Positions 17,701 through 26,485 of a stretch of DNA of 64,000 nt are shown piece after piece. Position 1 is the stretch's first letter, and each line of letters begins with the position of its first letter. Made by a program: the position numbers and the translations under genes. The notes beneath the pieces were generated by a model. It was not told where the DNA came from, made no database searches, and worked only from the letters and a program-made list of their open reading frames with translations. The stretch is from Stenotrophomonas sp. ESTM1D_MKCIP4_1 (GTDB taxonomy: Bacteria > Pseudomonadota > Gammaproteobacteria > Xanthomonadales > Xanthomonadaceae), in the NCBI RefSeq assembly GCF_003086895.1, contig NZ_CP026004.1:2454731-2518730 (forward strand), written 5' to 3'.

Positions 17701-17747
17701 TGACCTGCGTGCGGACAATGATGCGCATGCAGGAAAGCGCAATCGCG

Positions 17748-18797
17748 TCAGTGCCCGCGCACGCCACGGTTGAGCTGTTCGCGAACCTCATCATTGCGCG
17801 CCTTCGCCGCAGCGATTGACGCTTTCCAGAAGCGCTCCATCTCGTCGGCACGGCCATCCGCATGATTCACCCGCCCGTACACTTTCGGCGCTCGCAGGGC
17901 TGGCCTGCCGGAGGAGTCGGATGCCTCGCGCCTCACGATGGCTGCAGGCCAGACCGGCCTCCAGCACAGCTTCATCGCCAGAAAGCGGAAGATCGCCCAT
18001 GGCAGGGTCAGTGGCAGTGCGATCAACATCAGGCCCGCGCCTGCGGATGACACATGGATGATGAACGCATTGCGGAAGCTCGGCTCCACCGAGGTGTACA
18101 ACTGCAGCGGCGGATACGGCAGCGCGGATCGCCCTTCTTCCATGAAGCGCCGGATCATCTCCCAGTGCGCCAGCACAATGGCTGGGTTCGGGCCGCAATC
18201 GGAGCCAACGGCAAAAGTGTGGACGACCTGATCGCCGCGCATCACCAGGCCCCTGAAGTCATAGGTATATCCTTCATCAGGCCCGATTGGCTTGTCTCTT
18301 CCGATGACGAACTTCACGTCTGTCCATGGAACCGACATCGCCTTATCGCGCCCACCCGTGAAGATATGAATCTTCATTTCACGCCGATCAAACCGGACGG
18401 GGTAGTACTGATACCTGAAGATATCCCTGCCCAGAAGCATCCAATACGTGAAGGCGACAAGACCGAGAATGAGCACGCTGAGCGCACCCACCGTGATCCT
18501 CATTTCCTGACTTAAGGACTTCCCTTCGGCATGCATCTCCAAGGTTGCATATACAATCGCCAGAACGAAGGCGGTTACAAGACCGAGAACTACCAATCCC
18601 CCCATTGCGCCCCAGCCGCGATAGCGGAAATGGCGGTCCACACACTCAATGCACTCATCGTCGAGGTAAATGATGCCCTTATCCAGGGGCGTCATGCTTG
18701 ACGAGTCGAAATTGCGAACATCCGCAGCGATCTCGTACTCCGTCAAGGGACGATTGTTGCGATATCGCTGCGCAAGCCAGCCTGCGAAATGACTCAT
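17748..18797 (-). CDS. DUF6708-like membrane protein (copy 4 of array)
   Basis: A 349-aa protein, near-duplicate of the protein at 19831-20880: the first 60 residues and everything after residue 110 are almost the same, while the first membrane hairpin (about 60-125) has diverged. It has a paired hydrophobic segment near the N-terminus and another near residue 240-275 (L-M-L-I-A-L-P-L-T-L-P-W-A-I-F). The D-K-G-I-I-Y-L-D-D-E-C-I-E and D-R-H-F-R-Y-R-G motifs fit DUF6708, a family common in T6SS effector islands. The ATG overlaps the upstream stop by 4 bp, behind AGGAG. Probable immunity protein to the VasX-like toxin; the function is inferred. Confidence 0.75.
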   Translation of the reverse strand: MSHFAGWLAQRYRNNRPLTEYEIAADVRNFDSSSMTPLDKGIIYLDDECIECVDRHFRYRGWGAMGGLVVLGLVTAFVLAIVYATLEMHAEGKSLSQEMRITVGALSVLILGLVAFTYWMLLGRDIFRYQYYPVRFDRREMKIHIFTGGRDKAMSVPWTDVKFVIGRDKPIGPDEGYTYDFRGLVMRGDQVVHTFAVGSDCGPNPAIVLAHWEMIRRFMEEGRSALPYPPLQLYTSVEPSFRNAFIIHVSSAGAGLMLIALPLTLPWAIFRFLAMKLCWRPVWPAAIVRREASDSSGRPALRAPKVYGRVNHADGRADEMERFWKASIAAAKARNDEVREQLNRGVRGH

Positions 18798-19723
18798 CGG
18801 CGCGGCTCCTGTGCCATGAGCTCCGCCTCGGCCAGCTTCAACGGGTCATCCGGGTCGACGTTGCACGCCGCCTCCACCCACGGCGGCCATTCCGGCATGC
18901 GACAGGAGCGCAGCACCAGCCAGCGGCACAGGACCAGTGGCAACAGCAGCGGCAACAAGAGGAACCGAGCCTCCAACATGGCGGGCCCCAGGCTGGCAAC
19001 GACGAACAGATAGCAGTTGCGCCATGACGGCTTCACTGAGAGATTCATCTGCCGGCCGTCGATGCTGTCGACCACGGCGTCCGGGCCATCTTCCATGTAG
19101 CGTCTGACGAACTCCCAGAGGCCTTTGATCTTCTGCTCGTCATCGAAGTAGTGCCCAACGGCAAAGGTGCGCTTGACCACGCGATCTTCGACGACGCTGC
19201 AGCGCAGATCGCGCAGGAACGCCTGGGTGGTTCCTCGTCCGATATAGAACACCGCGTCTTCCCAAGGCACGGCCACTGCCCCTTCTTTGCCGCCGGTGAA
19301 GAAGTAGACCAACCGGTTGCGACGATTGAACCGAGTCGGGTACCAGGTGTACGTAAAGAACTCGTACTTGAGTGTCGTGTGCCAGAACAGGGCCGGCGCG
19401 CCGATCACACACCCCGCCACCATCGCGTACATCACCCAATCCCACACGTCGCCCTCAAGGTTGGGCATTACCAGCGTGAAGAGAAGGAAGAAACCAAGCA
19501 GGAACAAGCCCAGCGTGCCCAGCAGCACCACGGTGGTCGACACCATGCCGCGCAGCCTGAAACGCCGGTCGATCAGATCAATGCAGGTTGAGTTGAAGCG
19601 GACCAGTGAAGCGCGTTCGTCAGGTGCGGCGGCCTGCGCGACATGCCTGTCCAACCGTGAGGCCGACGTTTCAGCGGAGAGCGTGTGACCTACGGCAAAT
19701 TTCTGCATCCATCCGGTGTACAT
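18794..19723 (-). CDS. DUF6708-like membrane protein (copy 3 of array)
   Basis: About 309 aa if started at the ATG at 19723, which has AAGGA 7 bp upstream; a longer frame from a GTG at 19777 lacks a ribosome site. Distantly related to its two 349-aa neighbours: N-S-T-C-I-D-L-I-D-R-R-F-R-L-R-G aligns with their C-I-E-x-V-D-R-H-F-R-Y-R-G, and Y-P-T-R-F-N-R-R with Y-P-V-R-F-D-R. Two adjacent hydrophobic segments (V-V-L-L-G-T-L-G-L-F-L-L-G-F-F and V-M-Y-A-M-V-A-G-C-V-I-G) and a third near the C-terminus make it an inner-membrane protein. It overlaps the next gene by 4 bp. Likely part of an immunity array. Confidence 0.7.
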   Translation of the reverse strand: MYTGWMQKFAVGHTLSAETSASRLDRHVAQAAAPDERASLVRFNSTCIDLIDRRFRLRGMVSTTVVLLGTLGLFLLGFFLLFTLVMPNLEGDVWDWVMYAMVAGCVIGAPALFWHTTLKYEFFTYTWYPTRFNRRNRLVYFFTGGKEGAVAVPWEDAVFYIGRGTTQAFLRDLRCSVVEDRVVKRTFAVGHYFDDEQKIKGLWEFVRRYMEDGPDAVVDSIDGRQMNLSVKPSWRNCYLFVVASLGPAMLEARFLLLPLLLPLVLCRWLVLRSCRMPEWPPWVEAACNVDPDDPLKLAEAELMAQEPRR

Positions 19724-19830
19724 GACGCTGTCCTTGTCGACCTCCGGCAGGAGAATATCAGGCACGGAAGCCAGCACGAAGGAAGGCGCCAGCCCATGTT
19801 TCCCGACATGCTCGGGCCTCGCCTCCGCCG

Positions 19831-20880
19831 TCAGGCCTTCGTGACGGCCGCCTTCAGCTGCTGGCGGACTTCGTCGTCACGGGCCTTCGCCGCTGCAATC
19901 GACTCCCTCCAGAAACGCTCCATCTCATCGGCACGGCCACCTGCATGATTTACCCGGCCGTACACTGCCGGCGCGCGCAGCGGCGGCTGATCGGATGGGC
20001 CATGCACTGCGATGCTTGCGGTGGACGCAGGCCAAACCGGCTTACGGCAGAGTTTCATCGCGAGGAAGCGGAACATCGCCCACGGCAACGTCAAAGGCAG
20101 CGCGATCAACATCAAACCGTCACCTGCAGATGACACGTGGATGATGAATGCATTGCGGAAACTGGGTTCAAGCGAGGTGTAGAGCTGCAGCGGCGGGAAT
20201 GGCAGTGCGGAACGCCCCTCCTCCATGAAGCGCCGAATCATTTCCCAATGTGCAAGCGTGATTGCCGGACTGGAGCCGCTGTCGGAACCGACCGCAAACG
20301 TATGGACGACCTGATCCCCTCGCATCACAAGTCCACGGAGGTCGTACGTGAAACCCTCGTCATGGCCCACAGGCTTGTCCCTGCCAATAACGAATTTCAC
20401 GTCCTGCCATGATGCCGAAACGACCTTACCTCCCTCACCGGTGAAGACATGTACCCGCTGCGCTACTCGATCAAATCTTACCGGGTAGTACTGATAGCGC
20501 AGGATATCTCGCAAGAGCAACTTCCAGAAGATGAATACCAGGAATCCGACAACGAGAGCGATCAAGCCTCCGATTGCATACGCATCGCCCGTTTCGAGCG
20601 GACCCGCTCGATCAACCAGCGAGGCGGTCGCGTGCAATATCGCGACAAGGAATGCAAGCCCCAGCCCAATGAACACGCTCGCACCCATGAGCGCCCACCC
20701 TCGATATCGAAAGTGACGATCAACATACTCAATGCAATCATCATCAATAGCGATGATTCCCTTATCGATCGGGGTGAACGTGGACGAGTCAAACTGGCGC
20801 ACATCGGCGCGCCTCTCATACTCGGTCAATGGACGATCGTTGCGATACCGCTGGGCGAGCCAGCCGGCGAACTGACTCAT
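19831..20880 (-). CDS. DUF6708-like membrane protein (copy 2 of array)
   Basis: A 349-aa inner-membrane protein, the closest paralogue of 17748-18797. Shared signatures include M-S-x-F-A-G-W-L-A-Q-R-Y-R-N at the start, D-K-G-I-I, D-R-H-F-R-Y-R-G-W near residue 55, R-Y-Q-Y-Y-P-V-R-F-D-R and E-G-R-S-A-L-P. The first hydrophobic hairpin (about 62-125) differs most between copies. The DNA encoding residues 40-130 (roughly 20490-20760) is visibly less GC-rich than the rest of the window. Only a weak ribosome site (GAG) precedes the ATG. Predicted immunity role by context with the pore-forming effector upstream. Confidence 0.75.
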   Translation of the reverse strand: MSQFAGWLAQRYRNDRPLTEYERRADVRQFDSSTFTPIDKGIIAIDDDCIEYVDRHFRYRGWALMGASVFIGLGLAFLVAILHATASLVDRAGPLETGDAYAIGGLIALVVGFLVFIFWKLLLRDILRYQYYPVRFDRVAQRVHVFTGEGGKVVSASWQDVKFVIGRDKPVGHDEGFTYDLRGLVMRGDQVVHTFAVGSDSGSSPAITLAHWEMIRRFMEEGRSALPFPPLQLYTSLEPSFRNAFIIHVSSAGDGLMLIALPLTLPWAMFRFLAMKLCRKPVWPASTASIAVHGPSDQPPLRAPAVYGRVNHAGGRADEMERFWRESIAAAKARDDEVRQQLKAAVTKA

Positions 20881-20977
20881 TGCTCAATTACCCATCAGCG
20901 TGCGAGCTCGATAGGCCCGTGTCGGCAAGCGGCCAGCCCCATTCCCCACCTCTTGAATCATGTCAACATCTGCCCGG

Positions 20978-21976
20978 TCAGATGGACGACGGATGCTTAG
21001 ATCGTCTCTTTCCAGTCGCGGCCGGCTTCTCGAGGCTGAGCCGCTCCCTCAGAATCGCATCGGTGAATGGGCCGGCCCCCACCGACTGCAGGACCTCGGC
21101 TGGCCATCGCGGCTTCCGCTGCAACCGATAGCTAACGTAGCGATTGAGTCCAATGAACGCGGTCAAGGGCAGCGCGATCAGGCTGACCGTACCCAGCAGC
21201 CACATTGCTGGGCCCTTCTTCCAGTACTGATGGGAACCTGGACCAATGAGAGGCTGCGCAATGGTCAACGCTTCACCAAGGCCTACTCCGAAGTCTTGAT
21301 AGCGCGACTCACCGGCCGTCCAGACAGGGCCGACACCTTCCATCATTCGACGGATGAACTCCCACCGCTCCGCAGGGCCGGACTGATTGCCAAAGCCAAA
21401 GCTTGGCCCAACACCTACACGCTGGATCTCCAGAGTGCCTCCCGGGTGATCTGTGATCGTAAGCACCAGACTGGCTTCCCGGCGAGGCACCTGGCCGGTG
21501 AAAATGGTGTAGCTGACGACCTCTGCGCTGACGCAATTCCAATCGTAGGATTGCACTTCACAACGAGGTCGACCGAACAGGTTCCAGCCCCACTGCCACC
21601 AAGGTAGTCCGAGTGACTTGAATACATGAACTTTTCTTGCCGGTTGATCAAACAGGACCGGTTCGGCACGGTAACCGACCCAATCGATCTGGACAAAAAG
21701 CAGGAAAACAAAGAGCAGGACAAATTGGAGAATCGTCACCCAGCTGACGCCAGTGATGAAGAATGAAATGTAGAGCCCAAGCACTGCCGAAAACACACCA
21801 ACCCAACCACAGCTGCTGGCATATCCACGCATGGCACTCATTTGATCCACGAACGAGATGCCATGCTCGTAGACGTCCATCACACCACCATGCGTGAAGG
21901 CTCGCGGGGAGGCCTGGCGATTCCTTTGCGGAAGCTTCAGCGGTGGGTTGGGTGTAGCTGAATCATGCTGCATCAT
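20978..21976 (-). CDS. DUF6708-like membrane protein (copy 1 of array)
   Basis: A 332-aa membrane protein, the most divergent of the four. Two hydrophobic segments lie close together (W-V-G-V-F-S-A-V-L-G-L-Y-I-S-F-F, then I-L-Q-F-V-L-L-F-V-F-L-L-F-V) and a third near residue 265-285. R-A-E-P-V-L-F-D-Q-P-A-R-K-V-H-V-F parallels the Y-P-V-R-F-D-R-x-x-x-K-I-H-I-F line of its neighbours, and W-E-F-I-R-R-M-M-E aligns with W-E-M-I-R-R-F-M-E, which supports common descent. The start could be either of two adjacent ATGs (21976 or 21973). It is the first gene after the VasX-like effector, the classical place for an immunity gene. Confidence 0.7.
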   Translation of the reverse strand: MMQHDSATPNPPLKLPQRNRQASPRAFTHGGVMDVYEHGISFVDQMSAMRGYASSCGWVGVFSAVLGLYISFFITGVSWVTILQFVLLFVFLLFVQIDWVGYRAEPVLFDQPARKVHVFKSLGLPWWQWGWNLFGRPRCEVQSYDWNCVSAEVVSYTIFTGQVPRREASLVLTITDHPGGTLEIQRVGVGPSFGFGNQSGPAERWEFIRRMMEGVGPVWTAGESRYQDFGVGLGEALTIAQPLIGPGSHQYWKKGPAMWLLGTVSLIALPLTAFIGLNRYVSYRLQRKPRWPAEVLQSVGAGPFTDAILRERLSLEKPAATGKRRSKHPSSI

Positions 21977-22023
21977 GTCTTCCGGTTACTGCTGCAATAG
22001 GTACCTTGGCACTGAACAGGGGG

Positions 22024-25000
22024 TCAGTCCTTTTCCCACACTTCACCCTGGGCCAGGGGTTGTTCTTCTCCGGCATCAAACAAGGAATAGACCAGCCGCA
22101 CTGCGTTGTACTTGTTTTCGATAGGCACCTCGATCTGTGCCGAATGGAGGCCTTCGGCGTCCTTGCTGGGCTCAAGCGAGAGCTGCGGGGTAGAACCACT
22201 GGCAATCTCCACACCAGCAGGTACCGAGGCCAGCGTCCGATCAGGCATCGACCCGTGTGCTTCCAGGCGGTACTTCAGCACGCGCTCGCCCGGCTTCCAG
22301 TTGGCCACGGAAATCGTCGCAAGAATCGCATCCTTGCTGAACACGTTGTCCTGCCAGTTGTCGATGGTCGCCCACAGCCCGATAGCCAGCGCTCCCAGCG
22401 CAAGAATTTCCTGATCCAATCCCTTTCCAGTCCACTCATCCTCGTCTGGAATTGGTGATCCACCGAACCTTCCCTCAGAACGCTCGTGCTTGCCGAAGAA
22501 GCTTCTGTCCAGGAACTTTTCATTCTCGTCGTGCTCAAGGCTGGCTGCATACAGGGCCCACGCGATGCCGATGATCAACAGCACGATACCTACACCTGTG
22601 GCGCTTGCACCAACCAGGGCGCCAGCGGAGGTGCGGATTGCAACTCCACCCAGAATGCGCATTGCAACCTGCTGGCCCACTCTTGCTGCTACCGCAGCTT
22701 TCCAGCTGATGAGCGACCCACCGATCATTGCCGCACCCGATGCTGACAGCAGTCCCGCAGCAACCATGTAGTTGTGAGAGGCCTCAATCTGCCCCTCGCC
22801 CTTGGTGCGCACGGCACTCACATACGCGGAAATGCCACTCATCAGCGTGCCTACGCCCGCTCCGACGCCAGCAAGCATGCGGAACATGATCGCGCGATTC
22901 ACCTCTGCGGCAAGAAGAGAGGCCGCTACAGGCGCACCCCGCTGGCCCGCCGATTCGGAGACGAAGGCCGCAATCTCCATGGCTCCGCCGAATGTACCGG
23001 CCACGCCGCCCACCACATTCACGGACGCATCGGCGAAATTGAAGCCCGATGTATCGCCAAGTTTGAGCACTGCATCCCAGAACTGCCGGATGGACAGAAT
23101 GATGCCCAGACCGGAGAACGCCACTTCACGGCCTGCGATGCCAGCCAGGCCGCGCTGGCGATAGATGGTATTGCTCTGGACAAGTCGCTCCGCCATGTCC
23201 GTCGGCAACTGCGCAACACCCGAGGCTTCTCCGATGTTGTAGAGCGGCGTGATATTGGACTTGCCGGCCGCCCGCTCCAGCGTCGCCTTTTCAACGATGA
23301 TCGGGACGGTAATGTCAGCACTGAACTCTGGACGCTTCTTCAGGGCCTCGAAGAATTTCTTGGAATTCCTCGCTCCTTGCCGCGATGCTCCACGTGAACC
23401 CGTTCCCCTGCCAGTAACCTCAAAGGCCCCTGCGCCCAGTGGATCACCCTGAGCGATGGCATCCAGATACTCGCCCGCTTTCATCCTCACATTGATCGAA
23501 TAGTGCTCTTTGCCTGTATCGATGTAGTCCCAAAGGGCAGCCGCGCGCACCCAGATGACTTCACTCTTGGCAATGGCAGCGAGCTCGGTTGCCGCTGCCT
23601 TTGCACCCGCACCCTTTGCACTGCTCAAGGCGCGCGCGCGGCTCTCGCTCGCAACCTGCTGCATGGAGCCTACAAGGCTTTCCACCGAGCTGACCGCGGC
23701 CTGCTGATACGCGCGAAAATCAGCCCACCAAGACTTGGGCAACATGGCGCCGCCGAGTACTGCCGAGTAGACGGTGCCGGCATTTCCTGGCGCCATCGCC
23801 GTACCCAGCAGATCGAAACCTTCCAGCAGCGCGCCGGCGAACCAGTTCTTCTCGTCGGAGGGATCAAGCTTGAAGAAGGTATTGAGAAGATCAAAGGACG
23901 CGTCAGAGACCGCCCCTCCGCCATAGAAGCACTCGACGGTGCGTAATCTCGCTACAGCGTTGTCCACCGAGTCACGAATCTGAGCAGGCTGCTGCGACCG
24001 CGCCGGCTTGCGGCCACCGAAGTCATTCGCGCATACGATTCCTGGCCATGGCCCGGAGGAGAACTTCGCAAAATCTTCGTCGATCGCCTTTACCGTGGTC
24101 TCCCAGTCCCTGCTCTCCTGCGCGTACTGCTGGTTGAATTGGCTCAAGGCATCCACGTCGAGACGCTTGCGATAGCGCTCGAGCTTGTCCTTTACGCGAA
24201 TTGCGCCATGGTATTGTCCATTGGCAGCCAGGTATTCCTCGGAAAACTGGGTGCCACCGAGCGGCTCGGGCTTCCAGCGCGGGTCATAATCGTCCGGGTC
24301 ATTGGTCTGGGAAAACTTCGACACCGTCATGCGCGGCTTGTTCGTGGCCGGGTCGATGGATGGCACCCAGCGCGCCCGATGCCACGGATTCAGCCCGCCA
24401 TTCTTGCGGAGCGGCTCATTCACCGCCTTGCCATGCTTCTGCTGGAACTCACGCTCGGTGATGAGAAAAGCACCCTGCTCGCGGCTCATCTCGCCAGCCC
24501 GCTGAATTGCCTTGGGTGTCTGCATGCCTTCCCATTCGGCCCGTTCGCGTGCCCAGGTCTCTACATAGGCCACATGGGTGGCCGACTGTCGCTTCCACGC
24601 GCGTACTTTATCGATCCCGCCTCCGTCCACGCGCGCGCCACCGCCCTTCCAACCTTCATAGCGCTGGCGTGCCATGAATCGCAGCGCATTATGATCATCT
24701 GCAACGCCTACCGGGTCCGGAATAACCAGAGCCACACCCTTGCCCAGTGGCGTCTCCGCAGAAGCTGCCGCCATTGCTGCGCTCAGCGCACCAGCACCGG
24801 CAGAGAGATCCAGGACGGCGCGAGGTACGAATTCATGCAGCCGTGCCTGGAACGCCGCAGGCGTGAAGTCAGCAACACCGCGCAGGCTGTCTTCGCTTAC
24901 GACCATGCCGAAGTGGACCGCCTTGCCACTGCCCACGTTGCCTTGGGCCGCTTGTTGGACATCCAATTCAGTCATCCGCTGCGTACGGCAGCCGTCGGTG

Positions 25001-25521
25001 TCAGCCTCGAACTCAGCAATCACATCCGGCGTCCAGCGATGCTGGCTGAAGGCCATCCAGACCTTTTCCAACTTCGGGTCGAGCGTGATGAAGCGCGGTT
25101 TGACGTTGCTGTGGCCTTCTCGCCGGCATGTCGTCAGCGACGTCTCATCGGGCTTGGGCGACACCGCATTTACCGGCATGCGGTTGAGCATGCCGTCGGT
25201 TCCGACGACGTAGGCGTCCCAGGTATTGTCTGGCTTGTAGATGTATAGATATCCAGTCGGCAGCGTCCGCAGGTAGTACCAGGTCGCAGAGCCATCCGGC
25301 GCATTCAGCGCTTTACCCAGGCGTGCCAGTTCGGCAACTGACGCTGCATCGGCTGACAGCCACTTGTTCATGTAGCCAGGCGCGGGCGCAAAGCAGAGAG
25401 GCAGAATGGCCAGACCCTGCTTTCCAGTGCAGTTCCGGCATTGCCCCGGCGTTTCTCCCTTGCTGTTCGCTGCTGAGCGAACGGCACTGGAGACGGGGGG
25501 TGTAGCTTGCTTGTCAGTCAT
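22024..25521 (-). CDS. VasX-like pore-forming T6SS effector (BTH_I2691 type)
   Basis: A 1165-aa protein. The N-terminus carries the VasX/BTH_I2691 signature: C-R-N-C-T-G-K-Q-G-L-A-I-L-P, Y-L-R-T-L-P-T-G-Y-L-Y-I-Y, then P-R-F-I-T-L-D and K-V-W-M-A-F-S. The C-terminal third has several hydrophobic helices (F-R-M-L-A-G-V-G-A-G-V-G-T-L-M-S-G, M-V-A-A-G-L-L-S-A-S-G-A-A-M-I-G, G-V-G-I-V-L-L-I-I-G-I-A-W-A-L-Y), as expected for a colicin-like pore former. The ATG at 25521 is chosen because it overlaps the DUF4123 stop by 8 bp (ATGACTGA) behind AAGGGAG; the longer frame has no support. It follows vgrG2 and its adaptor and precedes four membrane proteins. Known family biology: VasX depolarises the target inner membrane. 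Confidence 0.85.
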   Translation of the reverse strand: MTDKQATPPVSSAVRSAANSKGETPGQCRNCTGKQGLAILPLCFAPAPGYMNKWLSADAASVAELARLGKALNAPDGSATWYYLRTLPTGYLYIYKPDNTWDAYVVGTDGMLNRMPVNAVSPKPDETSLTTCRREGHSNVKPRFITLDPKLEKVWMAFSQHRWTPDVIAEFEADTDGCRTQRMTELDVQQAAQGNVGSGKAVHFGMVVSEDSLRGVADFTPAAFQARLHEFVPRAVLDLSAGAGALSAAMAAASAETPLGKGVALVIPDPVGVADDHNALRFMARQRYEGWKGGGARVDGGGIDKVRAWKRQSATHVAYVETWARERAEWEGMQTPKAIQRAGEMSREQGAFLITEREFQQKHGKAVNEPLRKNGGLNPWHRARWVPSIDPATNKPRMTVSKFSQTNDPDDYDPRWKPEPLGGTQFSEEYLAANGQYHGAIRVKDKLERYRKRLDVDALSQFNQQYAQESRDWETTVKAIDEDFAKFSSGPWPGIVCANDFGGRKPARSQQPAQIRDSVDNAVARLRTVECFYGGGAVSDASFDLLNTFFKLDPSDEKNWFAGALLEGFDLLGTAMAPGNAGTVYSAVLGGAMLPKSWWADFRAYQQAAVSSVESLVGSMQQVASESRARALSSAKGAGAKAAATELAAIAKSEVIWVRAAALWDYIDTGKEHYSINVRMKAGEYLDAIAQGDPLGAGAFEVTGRGTGSRGASRQGARNSKKFFEALKKRPEFSADITVPIIVEKATLERAAGKSNITPLYNIGEASGVAQLPTDMAERLVQSNTIYRQRGLAGIAGREVAFSGLGIILSIRQFWDAVLKLGDTSGFNFADASVNVVGGVAGTFGGAMEIAAFVSESAGQRGAPVAASLLAAEVNRAIMFRMLAGVGAGVGTLMSGISAYVSAVRTKGEGQIEASHNYMVAAGLLSASGAAMIGGSLISWKAAVAARVGQQVAMRILGGVAIRTSAGALVGASATGVGIVLLIIGIAWALYAASLEHDENEKFLDRSFFGKHERSEGRFGGSPIPDEDEWTGKGLDQEILALGALAIGLWATIDNWQDNVFSKDAILATISVANWKPGERVLKYRLEAHGSMPDRTLASVPAGVEIASGSTPQLSLEPSKDAEGLHSAQIEVPIENKYNAVRLVYSLFDAGEEQPLAQGEVWEKD

Positions 25522-26485
25522 GACGGCTCCCTTGCCTGATACTGGTCTCATCCACTGAGTCGCGGATTTCCTGCAGTTGAACATCGGTCAATCGCGCCAT
25601 TCCGGAGGCGAAGCGCCCGGGTACTCCCCGCGACGCCTCCAGCAGCGATGAAACATATTCGTGCGCGTGGAAGCTCGGCCCGAGCAGAAAGCTGCACGTG
25701 GCGTGGACCAGACAATCTTCCTGCGCCATCAGGCCGGCTCGCTGCGCTTGCGCCAGCGCAATGTCCAGCTGCGCATCTTCGGGGGGGGGCGCCGTGCCCC
25801 ACTGGCGGGACTGGAAACGCAGCTGTTGCAGCCATGGGACGCGATCCAGTTCGCTGAGCTGCTCGCGGGTCATTGAGAAAGATTCATGCCCGACCGCTGC
25901 GTCTACGCCGAGCTCCAGCGCATGCATGCGACCAGCCGGGTGCAGGAACAACCAGCCCAGTGCTGGATGAATGAGTGCACGGCGCTGACCGGGAGACAGG
26001 ATGCTTTCCAGCTGCGCCATGACCCTGGGGTCGAAATACCGGAAATAGAGCGGCTTATCGCTGCTCCTTTCAACAGTCGCGCATGCGGCCAAGCCACGCA
26101 GCAATGCAGCGGGATTGGACGCCGTCGTGGAATCCACAGGCAACCAGCCACAGATCGCCCTGCTGCTGCGGGCTGTGTCGATCCCTTTCAGACATTCCCG
26201 AGCTGCCAGTTCAAGCGTCTTGCTGACCAAACGCTCCTGCGTGCGCTCATCGCCTATCACGATCAGATAGGGACTGTTGGCCGGCGTGATGTCAGGGTGC
26301 TTGATCGGAACTCGCATACGGACCGATCCGCTCGGCAGGTGATCTGACAATGCGTCCCATGGATCGGTCAGCGTTGGATCCACAAGGACCACGAGCGCTT
26401 GGGTTCGTAAACGCTCAAATGCACGCCTCAGTACCAGCGTGGCCTGCTCGGCCAGCTGTTCGGGTGATGAAGGCCAGTTGCTCAT
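25514..26485 (-). CDS. DUF4123 effector adaptor (Tap/TEC)
   Basis: A 323-aa cytoplasmic DUF4123 protein: A-L-V-V-L-V-D-P-T-L-T-D-P near residue 30, S-P-Y-L-I-V-I-G, Y-F-R-Y-F-D-P-R-V-M near residue 145 and the C-terminal H-A-T-C-S-F-L-L-G region. This family binds an effector and loads it onto its VgrG without being secreted. The gene overlaps vgrG2 upstream by 4 bp and the VasX-like effector downstream by 8 bp, so stoichiometric translation of the three is expected. It is the only DUF4123 protein in the window; islands 1 and 3 have none and must load their cargo differently. Confidence 0.9.
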   Translation of the reverse strand: MSNWPSSPEQLAEQATLVLRRAFERLRTQALVVLVDPTLTDPWDALSDHLPSGSVRMRVPIKHPDITPANSPYLIVIGDERTQERLVSKTLELAARECLKGIDTARSSRAICGWLPVDSTTASNPAALLRGLAACATVERSSDKPLYFRYFDPRVMAQLESILSPGQRRALIHPALGWLFLHPAGRMHALELGVDAAVGHESFSMTREQLSELDRVPWLQQLRFQSRQWGTAPPPEDAQLDIALAQAQRAGLMAQEDCLVHATCSFLLGPSFHAHEYVSSLLEASRGVPGRFASGMARLTDVQLQEIRDSVDETSIRQGSRHD

